Shown: piece by piece, positions 33,498 through 41,799 of the stretch
Position numbering within the stretch: position 1 is the stretch's first letter
How the letters are laid out: each line of letters starts with the position of its first letter
Source: Burkholderiales bacterium
Lineage (GTDB): Bacteria; Pseudomonadota; Gammaproteobacteria; Burkholderiales; Burkholderiaceae_C
NCBI GenBank assembly: GCA_016185015.1
Contig: JACPOI010000020.1
Span: forward strand, 372,001-436,000
Reading direction: 5' to 3'
Length of the DNA: 64,000 nt
Program-made: the position numbers and the translations under genes
The notes under the pieces: model-generated
The model's database searches: none
What the model saw: only the letters and a program-made list of their open reading frames with translations
Told to the model about the DNA's origin: nothing

Positions 33498-34574
33498 ATG
33501 TTCTACCGGGAAAACGGCCAGTTCAAGACCAGCTACCGTGCAGACCAGCAGATCTTTCCGATCCTGCAGGACCGCATTGCCATTGGCCTGCTGTTGCTGG
33601 CCGCCTTCGTGCTGGTGCCTGCGCTGGCCAGCGACTACCTGTTCCGCGCCATCCTGGTGCCCTTCCTCATCTTCTCGCTGGCCGCCATCGGCGTGAACAT
33701 CCTGGTGGGCTACTGCGGCCAGATCTCGCTGGGCTCGGGCGCTTTCATGGCCGTGGGTGCCTACGGGGCCTACAACTTCTTCGTGCGCATTCCGGGCCTG
33801 CCCCTGATCCCGGCGCTGATCCTGGGTGGCCTGTGCGCCATGGCCTTCGGTATCCTGTTCGGCCTGCCCAGCCTGCGCGTCAAGGGCCTGTACCTCGCGG
33901 TGGCCACGCTGGCCGCGCAGTTCTTCGCCGACTGGATGTTCCTGCGCATCAAGTGGTTCACGCTGGATACGCCCTCGGGTTCGGTCTCGGTGTCCAACCT
34001 GCAGGTCTTCGGCTGGCCGCTGGAGAGCGCGCTGAGCAAGTACTGGTTCTGCCTGGCCATCCTGGTGGTGGTGGCCCTGCTGGCCAAGAACCTGGTGCGT
34101 GGCGCCATCGGCCGCGAATGGATGGCCATCCGCGACATGGACGTGGCGGCCGCGGTGATCGGCATCCGCCCCATGTACGCCAAGCTCAGCGCCTTTGCCG
34201 TGAGCTCCTTCATCGTCGGCGTGGCTGGCGCGCTGTGGGCCTTTGTCTACCTCGGCGCCTGGGAGCCGGCAGCGTTCTCGGTGGACTACTCCTTCCGCCT
34301 GCTGTTCATGGTGATCATCGGCGGGCTGGGCTCCATCATGGGCAGCTTCTTCGGCGCGGCCTTCATCGTGGTGCTGCCGATTGCGCTCAACCAGTTCCTG
34401 CCCTTGCTGATGGGGCTGTTCGGCATCGAGATCTCCACGGCCGGCATCTCGCATGCCGAGCTCATGATTTTTGGCGGCCTGATCGTCTGGTTCCTGATCG
34501 TGGAGCCGCACGGCCTGGCCAAGCTGTGGAGCATAGGCAAGCAGAAGCTGCGCCTGTGGCCCTTCCCCCATTGA
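33498..34574 (+). CDS. livM: LivM-type ABC permease (importer 2)
   Basis: A 358-residue permease with about ten hydrophobic helices. VGYCGQISLGSGAFMAVGAY (near 72-91) corresponds to the LivM hallmark, and GGLGSIMGSFFGAAFIVVLP lies toward the end. An N-terminal extension of some 30 polar residues (FYRENGQFKTSYRADQQIFP) precedes the first helix. From memory this is seen in the subgroup linked to acyl-CoA synthetases. It pairs with LivH. The receptor gene starts 67 bases downstream. Confidence 0.91.
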   Translation: MFYRENGQFKTSYRADQQIFPILQDRIAIGLLLLAAFVLVPALASDYLFRAILVPFLIFSLAAIGVNILVGYCGQISLGSGAFMAVGAYGAYNFFVRIPGLPLIPALILGGLCAMAFGILFGLPSLRVKGLYLAVATLAAQFFADWMFLRIKWFTLDTPSGSVSVSNLQVFGWPLESALSKYWFCLAILVVVALLAKNLVRGAIGREWMAIRDMDVAAAVIGIRPMYAKLSAFAVSSFIVGVAGALWAFVYLGAWEPAAFSVDYSFRLLFMVIIGGLGSIMGSFFGAAFIVVLPIALNQFLPLLMGLFGIEISTAGISHAELMIFGGLIVWFLIVEPHGLAKLWSIGKQKLRLWPFPH

Positions 34575-34641
34575 CCCCGTATCGATTCCTTTCGAGTGTT
34601 CTTCCGCGTGCTTCACCCATAACCTACCTAGGAGACATACC

Positions 34642-35973
34642 ATGAAGCTTCGACAACTCGCCCTCGCCACCTCGCTGGCGGCCGCCACCCTCGCGGGCGC
34701 GCTCGGCTCTACGGCCGCTTTCGCGCAGGCCAAGGAACAGTTCATCCCGGTGCTGTCCTACCGCACCGGTCCCTACGCGCCCAACGGCGTGCCTTGGGCC
34801 AACGGCTACGTCGACTACCTCAAGCTGGTCAATGCGCGCGGCGGCATCAACGGCGTGAAGATCTCCTTCGAGGAGTGCGAGACCGGCTACGACACGGCGC
34901 GCAGCGTCGAGTGCTACGAACGCCTCAAGGGCAAGGGTGCCTCCCTGGTGCAGCCCCTGTCTACCGGCGCGACCTTCGCCATCACCGAGAAGGCCCCGGC
35001 CGACAAGATCTCCGTGGTGACGGTGGGTTACGGCCGCAGCGAAAGTGCCGACGGCACCGTGTTCAAGTGGAATTTCCCCATCGCCGGTACCTACTGGGTG
35101 GCGGCCGATGCGATCGTGCAGGCCATCGCCAAGAAGGAAGGCGGCCTGGACAAGCTCAAGGGCAAGAAGATCGCGCTGGTCTACCACGACAGCCCCTTCG
35201 GCAAGGAGCCCATCCCGCTGCTGCAGGAGCGCGCCGCGATGCATGGTTTCGCCTTGCAGCTGCTGCCTGTGACCGCGCCCGGCGTGGAGCAGAAGGCCAC
35301 CTGGCTGCAGGTGCGCCAGAACCGTCCTGACTACGTGGCACTGTGGGGCTGGGGCGTGATGAACAGCACGGCCATCAAGGAGGCGCAAGCCACCGGTTAC
35401 CCGCGCGAGAAGATGTACGGCGTGTGGTGGGCCGGTGCCGAGCCGGACGTCAAGGACGTGGCCGATGGCGCCAAGGGCTACAACGCCGTGACCATGCAGC
35501 ACGGCGCCGAGCCGCAGTCCAAGCTGGTCAAGGACGTGCTGTCCATGATCCACGGCAAGGGCCAGGGCACGGGGCCGAAGGAGGAGGTGGGCCAGGTGCT
35601 CTACATGCGCGGCGCCATGAGCGCGATGCTGGGCATCGAGGGCATCCGCGCGGCGCAGGAGCGCTACGGCAAGGGCAAGGTCATGACCGGCGAGCAGGTG
35701 CGCTGGGGCCTGGAGAACCTGAACCTCACGCAGGCCAAGCTGGACGCGCTGGGTTTCGCCGGCGTGATGCGCCCGATCAGCACCTCCTGCGTGGACCACA
35801 TGGGCGCTTCCTGGGCCCGCATCCACACCTGGGACGGCAAGGCCTGGAAGTTCACGTCCGACTGGCTGCAGGCTGACGAGCAGATCATCAAGCCGCTGGT
35901 GAAGAGCACGGCGGCCAAGTACGCGGCAGAGAAGAAGCTGACACCGCGTACCCCGGCTGACTGCCAATCCTGA
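34642..35973 (+). CDS. Periplasmic substrate-binding protein of ABC importer 2
   Basis: A 443-residue type-I binding protein. The signal peptide covers about residues 1-33 (ending AAFAQA). The mature protein begins EQFIPVLSYRTGPYAPNGVP and carries GGINGVKISFEECETGYD and a C-terminal pair of cysteines (STSCVDH, PADCQS) that may form a disulfide. It delivers solute to LivHM. Sequence does not reveal the ligand. The neighbouring acyl-CoA synthetase and PaaK-like ligase point to a carboxylic or aromatic acid rather than leucine. Confidence 0.9.
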   Translation: MKLRQLALATSLAAATLAGALGSTAAFAQAKEQFIPVLSYRTGPYAPNGVPWANGYVDYLKLVNARGGINGVKISFEECETGYDTARSVECYERLKGKGASLVQPLSTGATFAITEKAPADKISVVTVGYGRSESADGTVFKWNFPIAGTYWVAADAIVQAIAKKEGGLDKLKGKKIALVYHDSPFGKEPIPLLQERAAMHGFALQLLPVTAPGVEQKATWLQVRQNRPDYVALWGWGVMNSTAIKEAQATGYPREKMYGVWWAGAEPDVKDVADGAKGYNAVTMQHGAEPQSKLVKDVLSMIHGKGQGTGPKEEVGQVLYMRGAMSAMLGIEGIRAAQERYGKGKVMTGEQVRWGLENLNLTQAKLDALGFAGVMRPISTSCVDHMGASWARIHTWDGKAWKFTSDWLQADEQIIKPLVKSTAAKYAAEKKLTPRTPADCQS

Positions 35974-36032
35974 GGGATTGACAGTCATGCCGGGGCGCGG
36001 CGAGCCGCTGTATTGACGGCTCCCGCCCCCAA

Positions 36033-36114
36033 CCCCTCCCTTCGAGAGGGAGGGGCAGCGGCCCCGACCGGGGCCGCCAATCGAAAGGGTCGCTTGCGCG
36101 GGTCTTTCGATTGG
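36033..36114. repeat. Three consecutive hairpins between receptor gene and livF
   Basis: Perfect inverted repeats follow one another: CCCCTCCCT/AGGGAGGGG (36033-36041, 36047-36055), CGGCCCC/GGGGCCG (36059-36065, 36070-36076) and CCAATCGAAAG/CTTTCGATTGG (36077-36087, 36104-36114). They lie within the 155-bp gap between receptor and livF. They may be a REP-like cluster that stabilises the receptor message or limits read-through. Confidence 0.6.
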
Positions 36115-36128
36115 TCAAAGGCATCACC

Positions 36129-36938
36129 ATGGACGCAAAGAACATCGTCATCAACGTCAACGGCATCGAGGTCATCTACAACCACGTGATCCTGGTGCTC
36201 AAGGGCGTGTCGCTGCAGGTGCCCGAAGGGGGCATCGTGGCGCTGCTGGGGGGCAACGGCGCGGGCAAGACCACGACGCTGCGCGCCATCTCCAACCTGC
36301 TCAAGGGCGAGCGCGGCGAGGTGACCAAGGGTTCGATCGAGCTGCGCGGCGAGCGCATCGAGAACCTCACGCCTTCGGACCTCGTGAAACGCGGTGTGGT
36401 GCAGGTGATGGAGGGACGGCACTGCTTTGCCCACCTGACGATCGAGGAAAACCTGCTGACCGGCGCCTACACGCGCAAGAGCAAGGCCGAGGTGGCCGCC
36501 GGCCTGGAGAAGGTCTACGCCTACTTCCCACGCCTCAAGACGCGCCGCAGCTCGCAGGCGGCCTACACCTCGGGCGGTGAACAGCAGATGTGCGCGATTG
36601 GCCGCGCGCTGATGGCCAACCCCAGCATGGTGCTGCTGGACGAACCGTCCATGGGGCTGGCGCCGCAGATCGTGGAAGAGGTGTTCGAGATCGTCAAGGA
36701 CCTGAACCAGAAGGAGCGCGTGACCTTCCTGCTGGCCGAGCAGAACACGAACATGGCCCTCAAGTACGCGGACTACGGCTACATCATGGAGTCGGGTCGC
36801 ATCGTGATGGACGGTGTGGCCAGCGACCTGGCCAGCAACGAGGACGTGAAGGAGTTCTACTTGGGCATGGGCGGCGGCGAGCGCAAGAGTTTCCGTGACG
36901 TGAAAAGCTACAAACGCCGCAAGCGCTGGCTGGCATAG
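36129..36938 (+). CDS. livF: LivF-type ABC ATPase (importer 2)
   Basis: A 269-residue ATPase. Walker A is GGNGAGKTT, with the normal lysine, unlike importer 1. The signature is SGGEQQM, Walker B MVLLDEP, and the Q residue is in LAEQNT. The C-terminus has a basic extension (SYKRRKRWLA). The ATG at 36129 follows the hairpin cluster. It completes importer 2 (livG-livH-livM-receptor-livF), an order in which the two ATPase genes flank the rest. The PaaK-like gene starts 9 bases downstream. Confidence 0.92.
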   Translation: MDAKNIVINVNGIEVIYNHVILVLKGVSLQVPEGGIVALLGGNGAGKTTTLRAISNLLKGERGEVTKGSIELRGERIENLTPSDLVKRGVVQVMEGRHCFAHLTIEENLLTGAYTRKSKAEVAAGLEKVYAYFPRLKTRRSSQAAYTSGGEQQMCAIGRALMANPSMVLLDEPSMGLAPQIVEEVFEIVKDLNQKERVTFLLAEQNTNMALKYADYGYIMESGRIVMDGVASDLASNEDVKEFYLGMGGGERKSFRDVKSYKRRKRWLA

Positions 36939-36947
36939 GGAGTGGAT

Positions 36948-38216
36948 ATGAAACATTACGACGCGCTTGAGACACGGGATCCCGCACAGCGCGAAGCCGC
37001 GTTGCTGGCTGCCTTGCCGGGCCATGTGGCGCAGGCCCAGCGTGCGGCCCCGGCCTTTGCCGAGATCCTGCGCGGCGTGGATGCTGCGGCTGTCACCACG
37101 CGTGCGGCGCTGGCCAAACTGCCAGTGACGCGCAAACACGAATTGCTGGAGCGCCAGCAGGCAGCCCGCGCAAGGGATGCGAGCGACCCCTTCGGAGGGT
37201 TCTCGGCCATCGGCTGGCGCGGCCTGCTGCGCGGCACGGGCGCGCGCCGCGTCTACCAGTCGCCCGGGCCCATCTACGAACCCGAGGGCCATGCGGCCGA
37301 CTACTGGCGCAGTGCGCGTGCTTTTGCCGCGGCCGGTTTCGAGGCCGGGGACCTGGTGCACAACTGCTTCAGCTACCACCTCACACCGGGCGCCTGGATC
37401 ATGGAAGCTGGCGCGCAGGCCCTGGGCTGCACCGTCTTCCCGGGCGGTGTGGGCAATACCGAACAGCAACTGGCGGCGATCGCCGACCTGCGGCCGGTGG
37501 CCTATGCCGGCACGCCCAGCTTTCTCAAGATCCTGGTCGAGAAGGCACAGGAGGCGGGCCAGAAGTTGTCGATCAACAAGGCCCTGGTCAGCGGCGAGGC
37601 CTTCCCGCCGAGTCTGCGCGACTGGCTGGCCGAGCGCGGCATCACCGCCTACCAGTGTTACGCCACGGCCGACGCCGGCCTGATCGCCTACGAGACGCCC
37701 GCGCGTCAAGGCCTGGTGCTGGACGAAGGCCTCGTCCTGGAGATCGTGCGCCCCGGCACCGGCGACCCGGTGCCCGAAGGCGAGGTAGGTGAAGTGGTGG
37801 TCACCGTGCTCAATGCCGATTACCCGCTGATCCGCTTCGGCACGGGTGACCTCTCGGCCATCCTGGGCGGTGCCTGCCCGAGCGGGCGCAGCAACACCCG
37901 CATCAAGGGCTGGCTCGGCCGCGCCGACCAGACCACCAAGGTGCGCGGCATGTTCGTGCACCCGGGCCAGATTGCCGAGATCGTCAAGCGCTACCCGGAG
38001 GTGGTGCGCGCGCGCCTGGTGGTGGCCGGCGAGATGGCCCAGGACACCATGACGCTCAAGGTGGAGACCGCCTGCAGCGGGCCGGGCGAACTGGCGCTGC
38101 GCATCGCCGAGACCGTCCGCGACGTGACCAAGCTGCGCGGCGAGGTGGAGCTGTTGCTGCCCGGCACCCTGCCCAACGATGGCAAGGTGATCGAGGACGC
38201 ACGCAGTTACAAGTAA
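36948..38216 (+). CDS. Phenylacetate-CoA ligase (PaaK) family protein
   Basis: A 422-residue AMP-forming ligase of the PaaK group. Recognisable are FSYHLTPGAWIMEAGAQALG, VAYAGTPSFLKILVEKA, CYATADAGLIAYET and the C-terminal LGRADQTTKVRGMFVHPGQI. These enzymes make aryl-CoA thioesters, or act as adenylation enzymes. The start is the ATG at 36948, with GGGAG 6 bases upstream; an in-frame GTG at 36942 is less likely. It is the last gene of the cluster that begins with an acyl-CoA synthetase. Two CoA ligases bracketing one importer imply activation of imported acids. The true substrate is unknown. Confidence 0.85.
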   Translation: MKHYDALETRDPAQREAALLAALPGHVAQAQRAAPAFAEILRGVDAAAVTTRAALAKLPVTRKHELLERQQAARARDASDPFGGFSAIGWRGLLRGTGARRVYQSPGPIYEPEGHAADYWRSARAFAAAGFEAGDLVHNCFSYHLTPGAWIMEAGAQALGCTVFPGGVGNTEQQLAAIADLRPVAYAGTPSFLKILVEKAQEAGQKLSINKALVSGEAFPPSLRDWLAERGITAYQCYATADAGLIAYETPARQGLVLDEGLVLEIVRPGTGDPVPEGEVGEVVVTVLNADYPLIRFGTGDLSAILGGACPSGRSNTRIKGWLGRADQTTKVRGMFVHPGQIAEIVKRYPEVVRARLVVAGEMAQDTMTLKVETACSGPGELALRIAETVRDVTKLRGEVELLLPGTLPNDGKVIEDARSYK

Positions 38217-38363
38217 GCCGTCACTGGCGGGATGCGGTCCGCCAGCATTGAGCGAGGGCTGTGCACGCTTGAGGAGTGAGTGGGGGCCGGCCCTACGTAT
38301 TTTCCGCTCTGGCGGGCGAGACCGGCGGGATTAGACTCGATTCCATCCATTGGAGGAACCCTC

Positions 38364-39338
38364 ATGAAACGTCTGCTTCTGCTCGCCGCTGCCGTCGCCG
38401 CCTTCGCGGCCCAGGCCCAGTCCTTCCCCGGCTCCAAGCCCATCACCATCGTCGTGCCCTTCTCGGCCGGCGGCCCGACCGACCGCGTGGCTCGCGACCT
38501 GGCCGAAGCCATGCGCAAGCCCCTGGGTGGTGTGACCCTGGTCGTGGACAACGCCGCCGGTGCTGGCGGCTCCATCGGCGCCAACAAGGTGGCCAAGGCC
38601 TCGGCCGATGGCCACACCCTGCTGCTGCATCACATCGGCATGGCCACCATGCCCACCCTGGTGCGCAACCTGCCCTTCAAGGTCGAGAGCGATTTCGAGT
38701 ACCTCGGCATGGTCAACGACGTGCCCATGACCCTGATTGGCCGCCCCAGCCTGCCGGCCAACAACTACAAGGAACTGTCGGCCTGGATCAACGAGAACAA
38801 GGGCAAGATCAACCTGGGTAACGCCGGCATCGGCGCCGCCTCGCACCTGTGCGGCCTGATGTTCCAGAACGCGCTGAAGGTCGACATGACCACCGTGCCC
38901 TACAAAGGCACGGCGCCCGCCATCACCGACCTGATCGGCGGCCAGATCGACCTGCTGTGCGACCAGACCACCAACACCACGAGCCAGATCGAGGGCAAGA
39001 AGGTCAAGGCCTTTGCCGTGACCACGGCCAAGCGCCTGACGACGCCGGCCCTCAAGGACCTGCCCACGCTGAACGAGGCCGGTCTCAAGGGCTTCGAGGT
39101 GACGATCTGGCACGGCCTGTACGCGCCCAAGGGCACCCCGGCCGACGTGGTGGCCAAGCTCAATGCGGCGCTCAAGGCCGCACTGAAGGACCCGGACTTC
39201 ATCAAGAAGCAGGAAGGCCTGGGCGCGGTGGTGGTGAACGACAAGCGCGTCGAACCGGCTGAGCACAAGAAGTTCGTGGCGGCCGAGATTGCCAAGTGGA
39301 GTCCTGTTTTGAAGGCGGCAGGGGTTTACGCGGACTGA
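38364..39338 (+). CDS. Bug/TctC-family periplasmic receptor
   Basis: A 324-residue Bug protein with a signal peptide ending AQAQ (residues 17-20). The family segments ITIVVPFSAGGPTDRVARDL and GGVTLVVDNAAGAGGSIGANKV follow, then LWHGLYAPKGTP-like sequence late in the protein. The start is the ATG at 38364 after TTGGAGGAAC; an ATG at 38280 is rejected because it buries the signal peptide. It binds a carboxylate-type solute in the periplasm. No membrane partners are near. It ends at a good intrinsic terminator. Confidence 0.9.
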   Translation: MKRLLLLAAAVAAFAAQAQSFPGSKPITIVVPFSAGGPTDRVARDLAEAMRKPLGGVTLVVDNAAGAGGSIGANKVAKASADGHTLLLHHIGMATMPTLVRNLPFKVESDFEYLGMVNDVPMTLIGRPSLPANNYKELSAWINENKGKINLGNAGIGAASHLCGLMFQNALKVDMTTVPYKGTAPAITDLIGGQIDLLCDQTTNTTSQIEGKKVKAFAVTTAKRLTTPALKDLPTLNEAGLKGFEVTIWHGLYAPKGTPADVVAKLNAALKAALKDPDFIKKQEGLGAVVVNDKRVEPAEHKKFVAAEIAKWSPVLKAAGVYAD

Positions 39339-39368
39339 TTATTCGGTCTTTCCCCGCTGCGTGAAGAG

Positions 39369-39396
39369 GCCACCGTCAGGTGGCTTTTTCTTTTTC
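39369..39396 (+). terminator. Intrinsic terminator after the Bug receptor gene
   Basis: GCCACC (39369-39374) and GGTGGC (39379-39384) form a short stem with a GTCA loop followed by TTTTTCTTTTTC. It lies 31 bases past the stop of the upstream gene. Confidence 0.8.
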
Positions 39397-39420
39397 TGCG
39401 GTATGTTTTTACGTTCGTTG

Positions 39421-39840
39421 CGAGCCGGGTCTCGCCCCGGCGGGCGACTTACTTTCTCTTGCTTCGCCAAGAGAAAGTAAGCAAAGAGAAGGCGAGCCGG
39501 GTTCGTCGTCCCTGCGCTACGCTCCGGGCACGCTGCGTTGCTCGGCCAGTGCGGGAAGTGCAGAAACTCGCTGCGCTCAGACATCTGCACGTCTTTTTCC
39601 GCCCTGGCCTGCGCTACTCGCCTCCTCTCACGGCAACTGGGGACCGGAGACCAAAAACAACAAGGACGCGCCATGGCGCGTCCTTGTGGGGTTCGGCTGT
39701 TGGGTTTTCGGCTGTTCGGTTCCCATGCCGTGTGGCAGGGCTGAGCAGCGCAAGGTACCCCGCAGGGGCCCTGACTTCGGCTGCCCTTCTCTTTGGTGAC
39801 TTTCTCTTGGGCAAGCAAGAGAAAGTTACTGCGCTGTCGG
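39421..39840. repeat. Non-coding element bounded by matching hairpins
   Basis: This 650-bp gap between two Bug genes holds no convincing gene. A 14-bp perfect stem (39448-39461 with 39468-39481) and an 11-bp stem (39799-39809 with 39816-39826) share the same arm, ACTTTCTCTTG, and bracket about 320 bp. Midway is a 28-bp perfect palindrome (39660-39687, centre GCGCCATGGCGC). All frames give low-complexity translations. It looks like a mobile or REP-derived intergenic element. Similar sequence is, from memory, frequent in Comamonadaceae, which I cannot verify. After it, 39841-39990 is the leader of the next gene. Confidence 0.6.
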
Positions 39841-39990
39841 GCGCACATCCCGACAATGCTGCGCATGCCAGGATGCCTCTTGAAAGCAATAGCCAGAGCG
39901 ACAAACAACCCAGCAACCCGAGGCAAACCCTAAGTCACAGAAGCAAGCCAAAGCCTACACTGGACCGCATCAAATCCAGGAGACACAACC

Positions 39991-41001
39991 ATGCGCAACA
40001 TCCTCGCCTCGAAACGTCGCCACCTTCTTGCCGCGGCCGCCGGTGCCGCCCTGCTGGCGATGAGCCCGATGGCTCAGGCCCAGGATGCCTGGCCCAACAA
40101 GCCGGTGAAGATCGTCGTGCCCTTTGCACCGGGTGGTACCACCGACATCCTGGCGCGCGCCATGGCGCCGGAGCTGACCAAGGCCTTTGGCCAGCCCTTC
40201 GTGGTGGACAACCGCGGCGGTGCCGGCGGCAATGTGGGCGCGGACATCGTGGCCAAGTCGCCTGCCGACGGCTATACCCTGTTAATGGGCACGGTGGGCA
40301 CGCACGGCATCAACAAGGCGCTGTACGCCAAGCTGCCCTACGAACCGCAGAAGGATTTCGCGCCCATCACCCTGGTGGCTGGCGTGCCCAATGTGATGGT
40401 GATGAACGCCGACAAGGCCCGCGCGCTGAACATCAACAACGTGGCCGACTTCATCAAGTACGCCCGCGCCAACCCGGGCAAGCTCAACATGGCCTCCAGC
40501 GGCAACGGCACGTCCTTCCACCTGGCGGGCGAGCTGTTCAAGTCCATGACCGGCATCTTCATGACCCATATCCCCTATCGCGGCTCCGGCCCGGCGCTGC
40601 TGGACATGGTGGGCGGCAATATGGATGTGATGTTCGACAACCTGCCGTCTTCCATGCCCCATATCAAGTCGGGCAAGCTCAAGGCTTTTGCCGTGACCAG
40701 CGGCCAGCGTTCGACGGCGTTGCCGGACACCCCGACGGTGGAGGAGGCGGGCCAGCTCAAGGGCTTCGAGGCCAGCAGCTGGTTCGGCCTGCTGGCGCCG
40801 GCCGGCACCCCGCCCGACATCGTCAACCGCATCCAGCAGGAGGTGGCCAAGTCGCTGAACACGCCGGCCATCAAGGAAAAACTGCAGGCCCAAGGCGCCA
40901 TCCCCGGTGGCATGTCGCCGCAGGAGTTCACCCGTTTCATCGACGCCGAGCACAAGAAGTGGGCTGCGGTCGTCAAGGCCTCCGGCGCGAAAGTCGACTA
41001 A
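39991..41001 (+). CDS. Bug/TctC-family periplasmic receptor
   Basis: A 336-residue Bug protein with a long basic n-region ([17 protein letters not shown]) and a signal peptide ending AQA near residue 30. [38 protein letters not shown] and [20 protein letters not shown] are textbook family motifs. The last resembles receptors in which a short loop binds a carboxylate. It is monocistronic, preceded by the hairpin element. It is the third orphan Bug receptor in the window and the second in tandem here. Confidence 0.91.
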   Translation: MRNILASKRRHLLAAAAGAALLAMSPMAQAQDAWPNKPVKIVVPFAPGGTTDILARAMAPELTKAFGQPFVVDNRGGAGGNVGADIVAKSPADGYTLLMGTVGTHGINKALYAKLPYEPQKDFAPITLVAGVPNVMVMNADKARALNINNVADFIKYARANPGKLNMASSGNGTSFHLAGELFKSMTGIFMTHIPYRGSGPALLDMVGGNMDVMFDNLPSSMPHIKSGKLKAFAVTSGQRSTALPDTPTVEEAGQLKGFEASSWFGLLAPAGTPPDIVNRIQQEVAKSLNTPAIKEKLQAQGAIPGGMSPQEFTRFIDAEHKKWAAVVKASGAKVD

Positions 41002-41039
41002 CCCACGCCTGACGCGAGAAGTGCCTTGATCGCGGAACG

Positions 41040-41087
41040 CCGTGGAACCGGCTTTGCCGGGCCACTGGCGTTGCCCCTTTGAGGGGG
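41040..41087. repeat. Dispersed intergenic repeat, copy B
   Basis: Bases 41040-41068 are the exact reverse complement of 4928-4956, with extended similarity through CCCCTTTGAGGGG. Just downstream, a perfect hairpin CCAATCCTGC/GCAGGATTGG (41103-41112, 41117-41126) may end transcription of the Bug gene. A partial GGCGAAGCCGG variant lies near 41160. The 190-bp gap holds no gene. Confidence 0.65.
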
Positions 41088-41191
41088 CTGAGGGCTGCGG
41101 CTCCAATCCTGCCTGCGCAGGATTGGACAGCGTGAAGCGCTTCGGACTCTGGACGAGGCCCCCCCGGCGAAGCCGGCTCAGGGGTGCAGTT

Positions 41192-41518
41192 TCATACCCC
41201 CCAGACGATCTCGGTGTCCGCCTTCTGGCAGCGGCGCAGCATCTCGATGAAGGGGGTGGCGCGCTGGCGCAGGGAAACTTCCTCGGCTTTCGGGGGCTCT
41301 TCACCGCGTGCCACGGCTTCTTCCCTGGCGCTCTTCAGCCGCGCTTCCTCTTGCTGGATGGCCACCTCCAGCGCGGCGAGGGCCGCCGGCATGTCCTGCG
41401 GCTGCAGGATGCCCTGTTTCTCGTCGACCGGTTTGCCAATGATCTGCAGCACACGCCGGCCGTTGGGCTCGAGCATGATGAGGTCGGCGGCGGCGCGAGA
41501 TTTGAACTTGTAGAGCAT
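41192..41518 (-). CDS. DUF1840 family protein
   Basis: A 108-residue cytoplasmic protein beginning MLYKFKSRAAADLIMLEPNG, the recognisable start of DUF1840 proteins found mainly in betaproteobacteria. The middle (MPAALAALEVAIQQEEARLKSAREEA) is probably helical or coiled coil. Function is unknown. It lies downstream of the phasin-TetR-ACBP operon on the same strand, 26 bases after the ACBP stop, and may be co-transcribed. Confidence 0.82.
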   Translation of the reverse strand: MLYKFKSRAAADLIMLEPNGRRVLQIIGKPVDEKQGILQPQDMPAALAALEVAIQQEEARLKSAREEAVARGEEPPKAEEVSLRQRATPFIEMLRRCQKADTEIVWGV

Positions 41519-41544
41519 GGCGGTTCCAGTGGGATGGCCGTCGA

Positions 41545-41799
41545 TCAGCTCAGCGATTCGATCAGGTCGATGTAGTCCTGCATGGCCTGGTCAGTGCTCT
41601 TGCCCTTGTGCGCGTTCCAGGCATCCCACTTGGCGCGGGCCACCATATCGGTGAAGCTGGGGCGTGAACCGGCGGCGTCGCCTTCGGTGGACTGCTTGTA
41701 GAGGGAATAGATCTTGAGCAGGGTCGCGTTGTCCGGGCGTTCGCTCAGGTCCTTGGAGGCGGCGACGGCGGCTTCGAAACGGGTTTTCAGGTCACTCAT
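41545..41799 (-). CDS. Acyl-CoA-binding protein
   Basis: An 84-residue four-helix acyl-CoA-binding protein. LLKIYSLYKQSTEGDAAG (27-44) and AKWDAWNAHKGKS (about 55-68) carry the tyrosine, lysine and tryptophan positions that hold the CoA and acyl chain. ACBPs bind medium and long-chain acyl-CoA with high affinity and buffer or present it to enzymes (well known in eukaryotes, less common in bacteria). The start is the ATG at 41799, within the end of the TetR gene (8-base overlap), which indicates tight co-translation. Confidence 0.9.
   Translation of the reverse strand: MSDLKTRFEAAVAASKDLSERPDNATLLKIYSLYKQSTEGDAAGSRPSFTDMVARAKWDAWNAHKGKSTDQAMQDYIDLIESLS

Noticed and set aside
31638-34745. 1035-codon open frame on the minus strand
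   Set aside because: It runs antisense to the second importer's livG-livH-livM genes, all of which carry clear family motifs. The translation is low complexity.
36033-36114. CRISPR-like appearance of successive repeats
   Set aside because: The units are three different hairpins, not identical repeats with regular spacers. No CRISPR array was seen anywhere in the window.
39339-39926. Several short open frames on both strands in the gap between two Bug genes
   Set aside because: Translations are low complexity and traverse the inverted repeats; no ribosome sites or motifs. I treat the region as non-coding.
39459-41012. 517-codon plus-strand frame spanning the hairpin element and the third Bug gene in another frame
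   Set aside because: The second half is an out-of-frame reading of a well-supported Bug receptor, and the first half crosses palindromes and repeats.
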